This document shows positions 1-6,486 of a stretch of 14,684 nucleotides of DNA, piece by piece (the first letter of the stretch is position 1; each line of letters opens with the position of its first letter). The stretch covers positions 1-14,684 of the forward strand of contig CALFEY010000153.1 in the NCBI GenBank assembly GCA_937958295.1, in the 5' to 3' direction. The notes under the pieces are model-generated. The model was not told the DNA's origin. It saw nothing but the letters and a program-made list of their open reading frames with translations, and made no database searches. Source of the DNA: an uncultured Pseudomonadota bacterium. Lineage in GTDB: Bacteria > Pseudomonadota > Gammaproteobacteria > Burkholderiales > Casimicrobiaceae. The position numbers and the translations under genes were made by a program.

Positions 1-745
1 GTTCGGCGGCGGCGCTGCCGACGCCCTGCCCGCCCGCGGGCGCCTCGGATCGCAGCTTCGCGCGCTCCAGGACGCGGGGCGCCTGCAGCTCGTGTCGGAC
101 TTTCGCATCGCATCCCTCGTCCGCCGTGACGGCAAGCTCGCCGTGCACGGGCACGGCGCCGACGCGCGCGAGAAGCACATCGACGGCGTCGACGAGATCA
201 TCTGTGCCACCGGCCAGCGCCCGGACCTGGGCATCACGCGGGAGTTGCGGCTGAAGCTCGATCCCTGGCTCGAATCGACCGCCGACCTGGGGCCGCTGAT
301 CGACCCCAACCTGCACAGTTGCGGCACGGTGCGCCCCCACGGTCATCGCGAGCTGTCGCATCCGGAAGCAGGCTTCTACACGGTCGGCGTCAAGTCGTAT
401 GGTCGGGCGCCGACCTTTCTCATGACCACCGGCTTCGAGCAGGTCCGCTCCGTGGCGGCGGCGCTTGCGGGCGACCTCGAGGCAGCGGACCGGGTGGAGC
501 TCGTGCTGCCCGAAACCGGCGTCTGCAACTCGAACCTCGGCGATGCAAGCGGCGGCTGCGGGGTCGATGCGTCGCTGCCGGTGGAGCACGATGTGACCGA
601 GCCCGCAGCGGTCGCCGCGGAGGGCTGTTGCCGTCCGGCCCACCCCACGACAGACCCTGAGCGCGAGCTTCCCGTGGTGAGTGACGTTCGCGCCACGCGC
701 GGAAAGCCGGTACCGATTCGCGTCGAGGCGAAGCGCTGTTGCTGA
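1..745 (+). CDS. ars-associated FAD/NAD(P)-binding oxidoreductase (flavoprotein), C-terminal part
   Basis: The reading frame is open from the first complete codon (base 2) to the TGA at 743-745, so the gene is cut by the left edge. The GTG at 92 is an internal Val, not a start. About 247 residues are visible. The motif ICATGQRPD is the second dinucleotide-binding (ATG) signature of pyridine-nucleotide flavoproteins. GFYTVGVKSYGRAPTF and the following TTGFEQVRSV are typical of the flavoprotein family found in arsenic operons, sometimes labelled ArsO-like or a flavin monooxygenase. The last third is cysteine-rich: VCNSN, GGCGVD, EGCCRPA and a terminal KRCC, which could bind As(III). It is followed by the arsR promoter region and arsR on the same strand, which supports an arsenic-related redox role. 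Substrate and electron acceptor cannot be read from this fragment. A thioredoxin-reductase-like (ArsT-type) role is an alternative. Family is fairly sure; function is inferred. Confidence 0.75.
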   Translation, partial: FGGGAADALPARGRLGSQLRALQDAGRLQLVSDFRIASLVRRDGKLAVHGHGADAREKHIDGVDEIICATGQRPDLGITRELRLKLDPWLESTADLGPLIDPNLHSCGTVRPHGHRELSHPEAGFYTVGVKSYGRAPTFLMTTGFEQVRSVAAALAGDLEAADRVELVLPETGVCNSNLGDASGGCGVDASLPVEHDVTEPAAVAAEGCCRPAHPTTDPERELPVVSDVRATRGKPVPIRVEAKRCC

Positions 746-764
746 AAGCCGTTGCCCGCGGCGC

Positions 765-780
765 CGGTTTCATCAAACCG
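765..780. repeat. Perfect 6-bp inverted repeat behind the flavoprotein gene
   Basis: CGGTTT (765-770) and AAACCG (775-780) form a perfect stem with the 4-base loop CATC, 20 bases after the flavoprotein stop. No T-run follows, so a classical intrinsic terminator is doubtful. The right arm lies within the 10-base word TCATCAAACC, which recurs at the arsR promoter, so a regulatory dyad is the alternative reading. Confidence 0.45.
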
Positions 781-837
781 TCACGTTGCCGGCTTACGCT
801 TGGTCCATCATTTCGATAATGCTAGAATCATCAAACC
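770..837. repeat. 10-bp direct repeat TCATCAAACC flanking the arsR promoter
   Basis: The word TCATCAAACC occurs at 770-779 and again at 828-837, 58 bases apart start to start. The second copy covers the last base of the -10 box and the expected transcription start. A shorter related word, CATCATTT, lies at 806-813 between the promoter hexamers. ArsR/SmtB repressors bind AT-rich dyads overlapping the promoter, so these repeats are candidate operator elements. That role is inferred. Confidence 0.4.
800..828 (+). promoter_or_regulatory. sigma70-type promoter of the ars operon with overlapping dyad
   Basis: TTGGTC (800-805) and TAGAAT (823-828) are separated by 17 bases, a good match to a housekeeping sigma-70 promoter in an otherwise very GC-rich region. 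The expected start lies near 834-836, leaving a leader of about 100 bases before the arsR GTG. An imperfect dyad GATAAT-N6-ATCATC (815-832) overlaps the -10 box, as expected for an ArsR operator that blocks polymerase. Promoter geometry is directly visible; ArsR binding is inferred. Confidence 0.6.
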
Positions 838-935
838 TACTGTCATGCGCACCGAGCAGCGCGCCGGCACTTCGCTTCCTGCGTCTTCGCAGCGATGCCT
901 GAGCCGTCTGCCCGCCTTTTGCAACGGCCCGTATC

Positions 936-1274
936 GTGAAGACTCCCCAAGCGCTCAAGGCGTTGGCGGCGCTCTCCCAGGAGACGCGGCTGAACGTGTT
1001 CCGCCTGCTCGTGCAGCAAGGTCCCGACGGCCTGACCGTGGGGACGATCGCCGAACGGATCGACGTGGCCGGGGCCACGCTGTCCTTCCACCTGAAGGAG
1101 ATGGCAAACGCCGGCCTGATCGTCCCCCGACAGGAGGGGCGGTTCATCCACTACTCGGCCGACTACGCCGCGATGGGCCGTCTCATGGACTTCCTCACCG
1201 AGAACTGCTGCCAGGGCCAAGGCTGCGAACCGGCCTGCCGGCCCGCCGCCCGGCCCCGTCGCAAGACCGCCTGA
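936..1274 (+). CDS. arsR: ArsR/SmtB-family As(III)-responsive repressor
   Basis: A 112-residue winged-helix repressor. The recognition helix region ATLSFHLKEMANAGLI (residues about 47-62) and the wing QEGRFIHYS (66-74) are standard ArsR family. The start is GTG at 936. No ATG lies in frame upstream, and the Shine-Dalgarno sequence is weak. The classic ELCVCDL metal site in the DNA-binding helix is absent (here GLTVGTIAER). Instead four cysteines cluster at the C-terminus: Cys91, Cys92, Cys97 and Cys101 (ENCCQGQGCEPAC). This resembles the Cys95/Cys96/Cys102 site known from Acidithiobacillus ferrooxidans ArsR, so As(III) or Sb(III) probably binds there and releases DNA. It heads the arsC-gapdh-arsJ-acr3 run and likely autoregulates from the promoter at 800-828. 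Family assignment is very sure. Confidence 0.93.
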   Translation: MKTPQALKALAALSQETRLNVFRLLVQQGPDGLTVGTIAERIDVAGATLSFHLKEMANAGLIVPRQEGRFIHYSADYAAMGRLMDFLTENCCQGQGCEPACRPAARPRRKTA

Positions 1275-1317
1275 CGCGCCGCCGCGCGCGCCTGCGCCAG
1301 AGGACCGCGGACGACGC

Positions 1318-1340
1318 GCGGTCAATCCTTCGTTGATCGC
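1318..1340. repeat. Imperfect inverted repeat upstream of arsC
   Basis: GCGGTCAA (1318-1325) and TTGATCGC (1333-1340) match as inverted arms at 7 of 8 positions around a 7-base centre, within the 88-base gap between arsR and arsC. It could be a second operator or an mRNA hairpin that tunes arsC expression relative to arsR. No convincing promoter hexamers accompany it. Confidence 0.35.
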
Positions 1341-1362
1341 TCGACTCTCCACAGGACCCGCC

Positions 1363-1860
1363 ATGGCGGACGACAAGGTCTACAACGTGCTGTTCCTCTG
1401 TACCCACAACTCGGCCCGCAGCCTCATGGCCGAGGTCATCCTCAACCATGTCGGTCGGGGACGTTTTAAGGGATTCTCGGCGGGCAGCATGCCGGCCGCC
1501 GCCCCCCATCCGTACACGCTCCGAACGATGCAGAACCTGCGCTTTCCGACGGAAGGCCTGCGCAGCAAGGACTGGAGCGAGTTCGGCCAACCTGGCTCGC
1601 CCGTCATGGACTTCGTGTTCACGGTATGCGACCAGGCGGCCGGCGAGGTTTGCCCGGTGTGGCCGGGGCAACCGATCACCGCCCACTGGGGCATCGAGGA
1701 TCCGTCCGGGTTCGTGGGCACCGAGGAGGAGACGCTGCGCGAGTTCGGCCGCGTGGCTAACGCCCTCAAGCGCCGTATCGAGCTTCTCGCCAGCCTGCCG
1801 TTGGACAAGCTCGACCGGCTGATGCTCGAGCGCAAGGTGAGCGAGATCGGCAAGCAGTAG
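1363..1860 (+). CDS. arsC: Arsenate reductase, low-molecular-weight tyrosine-phosphatase type
   Basis: A 165-residue cytosolic protein that reduces arsenate to arsenite. The ATG at 1363 is chosen because AGGA (1353-1356) sits 6 bases ahead; an upstream TTG at 1333 would add ten residues unlike the family. The P-loop CTHNSARS places the nucleophile Cys13 and Arg19 in the C-X5-R pattern of low-molecular-weight phosphatases. Two further cysteines, Cys89 (FTVCDQ) and Cys97 (EVCPVW), sit where thioredoxin-coupled ArsC enzymes relay the disulfide. The DPSG segment near residue 112 fits the Asp-Pro loop of the fold. It lies between arsR and the ArsJ-associated GAPDH, presumably on the same transcript. 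Its product As(III) is the substrate of Acr3 encoded downstream. The reductant (thioredoxin or glutaredoxin) is not determined by the sequence. Confidence 0.92.
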   Translation: MADDKVYNVLFLCTHNSARSLMAEVILNHVGRGRFKGFSAGSMPAAAPHPYTLRTMQNLRFPTEGLRSKDWSEFGQPGSPVMDFVFTVCDQAAGEVCPVWPGQPITAHWGIEDPSGFVGTEEETLREFGRVANALKRRIELLASLPLDKLDRLMLERKVSEIGKQ

Positions 1861-1906
1861 ATGCCGGGCGGCCGCTCGGACCGCCGTGACGACAGCCGGA
1901 ACGGAA

Positions 1907-1912
1907 GAAGGG
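1907..1912 (+). promoter_or_regulatory. Ribosome binding site that fixes the GAPDH start
   Basis: AGAAGG (1907-1912) stands 6 bases before the ATG at 1919. This favours that ATG over the in-frame GTG at 1886, which lacks such a site and would add 11 residues before the NAD-binding strand. Confidence 0.6.
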
Positions 1913-1918
1913 CAATCC

Positions 1919-2962
1919 ATGCGCATCGGCATCAATGGAATGGGAAGGATCGGGCGCCTGGCGCTGCGTGCCGCGATGGGCGCCGTGCAACGCCCGGAGC
2001 ACGACCCGCGGCAAGGCAATCGCCTGGAGGTCGTGCACGTCAACGAGATCAAGGGCACGCCCGCCGCCCTTGCGCACCTGCTCGAGTTCGACAGCACCCA
2101 GGGGCGGTGGCGCACGCGGTTCGGGCACTCCGAGGACACCCTCTCCATCGGCGAGCGCACGCTCTCGGTGAGCGCCCATCACACCGCCGCCGCGATTCCC
2201 TGGCGTGACCACGGAGTGGACGTGGTGCTGGAGTGCTCCGGCAAGCTGCTGACGCACGAGACGCTCACAGGTCACCTGGAGCGTGGAGCCAAGCGGGTGA
2301 TCGTGGCGGCGCCGGTCAAGGTCGACAGTGTGCTCAACATCGTGATGGGCGTGAACGAGCGCCGCTACGACTCGGGCCTGCATCCCATCGTGACCGCGGC
2401 GTCGTGCACGACCAATTGCCTGGCACCGGTGGTGAAGGTCGTGCACGAGGCCATCGGGATCCGCCACGGCCAGATCACGACGATCCACGATCCCACCAAC
2501 ACGAACGTGGTGGTCGATGCCATCCACAAGGATCTGCGGCGAGCCCGCAGCGCGATGCAAAGCCTGCAGCCCACCACCACCGGCAGCGCCACGGCCATCG
2601 CCCTCATCTATCCCGAGCTCAAGGGCAAGCTCAACGGCCACGCGGTCCGTGCACCGGTGCTCAACGCAAGTCTCACCGACTGCGTGTTCGAGCTCGAACA
2701 ACCGACGACCGAACAGGAGGTGAACGCGCTCTTCGCCGCCGCTGCCGCGGGTCCGCTGGCCGGCATCCTCGGCTACGAGGATCGCCCGCTCGTATCCGCG
2801 GACTATGCGGGAGACACGCGCAGCGCGATCGTCGACGGCCCCAGCACCATGGTCACCGACGGTACCTTGCTCAAGGTGTACGCGTGGTACGACAACGAAA
2901 TGGGATACGCCTGCCGCATGGTCGATCTCGCTTGCTATCTGCAGGACCGGGAAACGGCATAG
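1919..2962 (+). CDS. ArsJ-associated glyceraldehyde-3-phosphate dehydrogenase
   Basis: A 347-residue NAD-dependent dehydrogenase. The Rossmann glycine motif NGMGRIGRL (residues 6-14) and the catalytic segment ASCTTNCLAP with Cys163 are unmistakable GAPDH. After the active site the usual HAYTND is replaced by HDPTNTN (His190 kept). This and the GSATAIALIYPELKGK segment mark the variant subgroup linked to ArsJ rather than glycolytic GapA. Established work on this pair: the enzyme uses arsenate in place of phosphate to form 1-arseno-3-phosphoglycerate, which ArsJ exports and which then hydrolyses outside to arsenate. The ATG at 1919 starts right at the beta-strand and has a good ribosome site. 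Only 6 bases separate it from arsJ, consistent with translational coupling. The arsenic role is inferred from subgroup and context. Confidence 0.93.
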   Translation: MRIGINGMGRIGRLALRAAMGAVQRPEHDPRQGNRLEVVHVNEIKGTPAALAHLLEFDSTQGRWRTRFGHSEDTLSIGERTLSVSAHHTAAAIPWRDHGVDVVLECSGKLLTHETLTGHLERGAKRVIVAAPVKVDSVLNIVMGVNERRYDSGLHPIVTAASCTTNCLAPVVKVVHEAIGIRHGQITTIHDPTNTNVVVDAIHKDLRRARSAMQSLQPTTTGSATAIALIYPELKGKLNGHAVRAPVLNASLTDCVFELEQPTTEQEVNALFAAAAAGPLAGILGYEDRPLVSADYAGDTRSAIVDGPSTMVTDGTLLKVYAWYDNEMGYACRMVDLACYLQDRETA

Positions 2963-2968
2963 CCATCG

Positions 2969-4177
2969 ATGTCCGCCGCGCGTCACTACGCCGTCGTCAC
3001 GGCCGCCTACTGGGGATTCACGCTGACCGACGGGGCGCTGCGCATGCTGGTGCTCCTGCACTTCTACCGGCTGGGCTACTCCCCGTTCGTGCTTGCGCTG
3101 CTGTTCCTGCTCTACGAGGCTGCGGGGGTGGGCGCGAATCTCGCCGGGGGCTGGCTGGCCACGCGCTTCGGCATCGCGAGGATGCTCGCTTGCGGCCTCG
3201 CGCTCCAGGTCGCGGGACTGCTGCTGCTGTCGGCGCTGCCCTCGACGCTCGCCACCCCGTTGTCCGTGGCATGGGTGGTCATCGCCCAGGGCATCTGTGG
3301 TGTCGCCAAGGACCTCACCAAGACGGCGTCGAAGTCCGCCATCAAGCTCACCGCCACCGGCCAGCCGGGCCAACTCTTCCGCTGGGTCGCCTGGTTCACG
3401 GGCAGCAAGAACGCCATGAAGGGCGTCGGCTTCTTCCTGGGGGGTGTCTTGCTGGGGAGCATCGGATTCCAGGCGGCCCTCTGGCTCATGGCGGCCGCGC
3501 TGGGGCTGGTGCTGGTGGCGGTACTGACGAGCCTTCCCCCGCTCCTCGGCCGCGCCTCCGCATCCCGATCGGTGCGGGAGCTCTTCGCCAAGTCGAGCGG
3601 CGTGAACCTGCTCGCGGCCGCGCGCATGGCACTGTTCGCGGCGCGCGACGTGTGGTTTGCCGTGGGGGTGCCCGTCTTCCTCTACTCGACAGGGTGGAGC
3701 TTCACCGCGGTCGGCACCTTCCTCGCGCTGTGGACCATCGGGTATGGCGTGGTCCAGGCGGCCACGCCGGGTGTGGTTCGCAGGAGCATCGACGGACTCA
3801 CCGCGGAGGTGGCGGCGGCGCGCCGGTGGTCGTTCGGCCTCGCCCTGGTGCCGGCCGTCCTTGCGGTGGCGCTCGGCCGCGGCATCGCGCACCCGGACCT
3901 CGTACTGGTGGCGGGGCTGTGCGTGTTCGGCCTCGCGTTCGCCGTGAACTCTTCCGTGCACTCGTACCTGGTCCTGGCCTACGCCGGCTCCGAGAAGGTT
4001 GCCGAAGACGTCGGCTTCTACTATGCGGCCAACGCGGCGGGCCGCTTTGCCGGCGTGGCCCTGTCGGGCGCGTTGTATCAGTGGGGCGGCATCGGCGCGG
4101 CGCTCAGCGGCTCGGCGGTGCTGCTCGCGATCTGCTGGATCGTCACGCTTGCACTGCCCCACCGACGGCACGGCTGA
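2969..4177 (+). CDS. arsJ: MFS organoarsenical exporter ArsJ
   Basis: A 402-residue integral inner-membrane protein of the major facilitator superfamily with about 12 hydrophobic segments. ArsJ-typical signatures are TDGALRMLVLLHFYRLGYSP near residues 20-39 and GVAKDLTKTASKSAIK at residues 111-126. The latter occupies the loop that in other MFS proteins is far less conserved. Length is normal for the family. It begins 6 bases after the GAPDH stop, the diagnostic gene pair for removal of 1-arseno-3-phosphoglycerate. The Shine-Dalgarno signal is poor, so it probably depends on ribosomes finishing the GAPDH frame. The following acr3 starts 7 bases after its stop. Identity is strongly supported by sequence signature plus neighbour; the transported species is known for the family, not shown here. 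Confidence 0.93.
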   Translation: MSAARHYAVVTAAYWGFTLTDGALRMLVLLHFYRLGYSPFVLALLFLLYEAAGVGANLAGGWLATRFGIARMLACGLALQVAGLLLLSALPSTLATPLSVAWVVIAQGICGVAKDLTKTASKSAIKLTATGQPGQLFRWVAWFTGSKNAMKGVGFFLGGVLLGSIGFQAALWLMAAALGLVLVAVLTSLPPLLGRASASRSVRELFAKSSGVNLLAAARMALFAARDVWFAVGVPVFLYSTGWSFTAVGTFLALWTIGYGVVQAATPGVVRRSIDGLTAEVAAARRWSFGLALVPAVLAVALGRGIAHPDLVLVAGLCVFGLAFAVNSSVHSYLVLAYAGSEKVAEDVGFYYAANAAGRFAGVALSGALYQWGGIGAALSGSAVLLAICWIVTLALPHRRHG

Positions 4178-4184
4178 AGGCTCC

Positions 4185-5264
4185 ATGTCCGCGCCGCTGC
4201 CCGCTGCTCCCCCATCACGACTCACGGCCAGGATGAGCGTCTTCGAGCGCTATCTCAGCGTGTGGGTATTCCTGTGCATCGCCGTCGGGATTGCGCTGGG
4301 CCAGAGGCTGCCTGCCGTGTTCCACGCCATCGGGCGGCTTGAGGTCGCGCATGTGAATCTCCCGGTGGGCCTGCTCATCTGGGTGATGATCGTTCCGATG
4401 CTCATGAAGGTGGACTTCTCCGCACTGTGCGAGGTCCGGCAGCACGTGCGCGGCATCGGCGTCACCCTCTTCGTCAATTGGCTGGTGAAGCCGTTCACGA
4501 TGGCGCTGCTCGCCTGGATCTTCATCCGCAACCTCTTCGCCCCGCTGCTGCCCCCCGACCAGATCGACAGCTACGTGGCCGGTCTCATCCTCCTGGCCGC
4601 GGCGCCCTGTACGGCAATGGTCTTCGTCTGGAGCCGCCTCAGCAACGGCGACCCGTTGTTCACGCTGTCGCAAGTGGCGCTCAACGACAGCATCATGATC
4701 GTCGCCTTCGCCCCGCTGGTGGCGTTCCTGCTCGGCATGTCCGCGATCATCGTCCCCTGGGCGACGCTGATCACCTCGGTGGTGCTGTACATCGCGATTC
4801 CGGTGGTCCTTGCGCAGACGTGGCGGCGAACGCTGCTCGGCAAGGGGGGCGCCGCGGGCCAGGACGCGCTCGCGCGGGTGCTCTCGAGGATCGGCCCATG
4901 GTCGATGGCCGCGCTCCTCCTCACCCTGGTGCTGCTCTTCGCCTTCCAGGGCGACGCCATCCTGCAGCAGCCACTGATCATCGCGCTGCTCGCCGTGCCG
5001 ATCCTGCTCCAGGTGTTCCTCAATTCGTCGCTGGCCTATCTACTCAATCGCGCGTTGGGCGAGAAGCACAGCATCGCGTGCCCCTCGGCCCTCATCGGCG
5101 CGTCCAATTTCTTCGAGCTGGCGGTCGCCGCGGCAATCAGCCTGTTCGGCTTCGATTCGGGCGCCGCGCTCGCCACCGTGGTGGGGGTGCTGATCGAGGT
5201 GCCGGTGATGCTGCTCGTGGTGAGAATCGTCAACGGCAGCAAGGCATGGTACGAGCGGACGTGA
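4185..5264 (+). CDS. acr3: Arsenite efflux transporter ACR3 family
   Basis: A 359-residue inner-membrane protein with about ten hydrophobic segments. It exports As(OH)3 (and possibly antimonite) using the proton gradient. The family motif LAAAPCTAMVFVWS carries the essential cysteine (Cys142), and GASNFFELAVA carries the conserved glutamate in a late membrane helix. The start at 4185 is preceded by AAGG (4177-4180). An alternative ATG at 4233 (MSVFERYLSVWVF) begins where many relatives begin and would trim 16 residues, so the N-terminus is uncertain. It is the last gene of the packed ars run; the next gene is 165 bases away. It handles the arsenite produced by ArsC, complementing the ArsJ route. 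Some databases call this family ArsB, which is a different fold. Confidence 0.94.
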   Translation: MSAPLPAAPPSRLTARMSVFERYLSVWVFLCIAVGIALGQRLPAVFHAIGRLEVAHVNLPVGLLIWVMIVPMLMKVDFSALCEVRQHVRGIGVTLFVNWLVKPFTMALLAWIFIRNLFAPLLPPDQIDSYVAGLILLAAAPCTAMVFVWSRLSNGDPLFTLSQVALNDSIMIVAFAPLVAFLLGMSAIIVPWATLITSVVLYIAIPVVLAQTWRRTLLGKGGAAGQDALARVLSRIGPWSMAALLLTLVLLFAFQGDAILQQPLIIALLAVPILLQVFLNSSLAYLLNRALGEKHSIACPSALIGASNFFELAVAAAISLFGFDSGAALATVVGVLIEVPVMLLVVRIVNGSKAWYERT

Positions 5265-5429
5265 CCACCGTCGCACAGCGTCGATGCGCTGACCGGCGCA
5301 AGGCGCGGCCGTCCTCGCCGGCCATCGTGTCGCGTCCCCGCAACGGCGCGCCTGCCGGACACTCCCCCGAAACGCTCCACTTGTCGGGGTGGCGTTGACA
5401 GCGCCGCGAGCGGCGGCCATGGTGCGCCC

Positions 5430-6410
5430 ATGCCTGCGCGCCCGCACTTCCAGAAGCTCGTCGAACGCGTGCGACTCCTGCCGCCGCTGCCGGCGGCCGT
5501 GGTCTTCCCCTGCGACCGCGATGCCCTGCAGGCGGCCCTCTCCGCCGCCTTCGCCGGCTACCTCGAGCCCACGCTCGTGGGACCCGAAGCGCGCATCCGC
5601 GAGGCCGCCGACCGGGCGGGTCTGGACATCTCGCGCCTGCCGCTGGAGGGCACCCCCGACGACCCCCACGCGGCCAGCGCCCGGGCCGCGGGCCTTGCTC
5701 GTGACGGCCGCGTCGCCGCGCTGGTCAAGGGGAGCCTCACCCACGAAGCCCTGCTCGCCCCGGTGGCGGATCCCGCGTCCGGACTGCGCACGGGTCGTCG
5801 CCTGTCGCATGCGTACTTCGTGGACGTCGCGAGCGCGCCGCGCGGGGTGGTCCTCACCGACGCCCAGCTCAATGTCAACCCCAATCTGCCCGCCAAGCAG
5901 GACATCGTTCACAACGCGATCCAGCTCGCGCATGCCCTCGGCATCGAGACCCCCCATGTGGCGCTCTTGGCGGCCATGGACGGGCCGTCGCCCGGCTTCC
6001 GCTCCACGGCCGACGCCGCGGCGCTGAAGTCGATGGCATTGCAGGGGCTCTTCGGCGCGGCACGCGTGGACGGCCCCTTCACGCCCGACAGCGCCCTCTC
6101 GGCCGATACGGCGCGCCTGCGCGGCCTCGCCGGGGACGTCGCGGGCCACGCCGACGTGCTCGTGGCGCCCTCGATGGAGAGCGCGGTCATGATGGTACGC
6201 ACGATGCTCGCCGTGGGCGCAGGCATGGGCGCCGGGATCGTCCTCGGCGCGAGCGTGCCGGTCGTGGCGTCGATGCGCCACGACCCGATCGAGGTGCGCG
6301 TGGCGGCCTGCGTGCTCGCCTCACTCGTGCACGCGGCAAAGGCAAAGGGCTCCGCCACGCCGGCGCCGCCGCCTCCGATTGCAACGCTGTCCACGCGCTT
6401 CGCAGCTTAG
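5430..6410 (+). CDS. Stand-alone phosphate acetyl/butyryltransferase domain protein
   Basis: A 326-residue cytosolic protein of the phosphotransacetylase family, which exchanges acyl groups between CoA and phosphate (acetyl-CoA + Pi to acetyl phosphate + CoA). Visible family signatures are LVGPEARIREAAD near residue 50, VKGSLTHEALL near 103, STADAAALKS near 192 and GAGIVLGASVPVV near 270, followed by the Arg-containing SMRHDPIEVR. It matches the transferase half of the common bifunctional enoyl-CoA hydratase/phosphate acetyltransferase proteins but lacks their N-terminal MaoC domain; the preceding sequence has no room for one. The C-terminus ends in a proline-rich tail (PAPPPP). No acetate kinase gene is near. 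The ATG at 5430 is the only good start, though the ribosome site is weak. Acyl specificity (acetyl, butyryl or other) is not decidable. Confidence 0.85.
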   Translation: MPARPHFQKLVERVRLLPPLPAAVVFPCDRDALQAALSAAFAGYLEPTLVGPEARIREAADRAGLDISRLPLEGTPDDPHAASARAAGLARDGRVAALVKGSLTHEALLAPVADPASGLRTGRRLSHAYFVDVASAPRGVVLTDAQLNVNPNLPAKQDIVHNAIQLAHALGIETPHVALLAAMDGPSPGFRSTADAAALKSMALQGLFGAARVDGPFTPDSALSADTARLRGLAGDVAGHADVLVAPSMESAVMMVRTMLAVGAGMGAGIVLGASVPVVASMRHDPIEVRVAACVLASLVHAAKAKGSATPAPPPPIATLSTRFAA

Positions 6411-6486
6411 GCGACCGCCCGGCTCTCGTTAAGCAAGACGCCCCACGGATTTGCGCCCTCACGGCGGAAACCGGCATCATTCGGGT

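Noticed and set aside
92..94. GTG at 92 as the true start of the flavoprotein
   Set aside because: The frame is open back to the window edge, and the visible fragment lacks the N-terminal FAD domain, so the gene must extend left.
1766..4225. Very long minus-strand frame (819 codons) opposite GAPDH and arsJ
   Set aside because: Its product is low-complexity Arg/His/Gly/Glu-rich with no family motif, and it lies opposite well-identified genes. It is a GC-bias shadow.
2233..4236. Long plus-strand frame (667 codons) overlapping GAPDH and arsJ
   Set aside because: Arg/Gly/Pro-rich without domains, in an alternate frame of recognised genes. A shadow of codon bias.
5365..5389. CCCCGA/TCGGGG hairpin after acr3 as a terminator
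   Set aside because: The 6-base stem has a 13-base loop and no T-run, so an intrinsic terminator cannot be supported.
5395..5423. TTGACA as a -35 box for the phosphotransacetylase gene
   Set aside because: The hexamer is perfect, but at 16-18 bases spacing only GC-rich sequence or CATGGT follows; no usable -10 was found.
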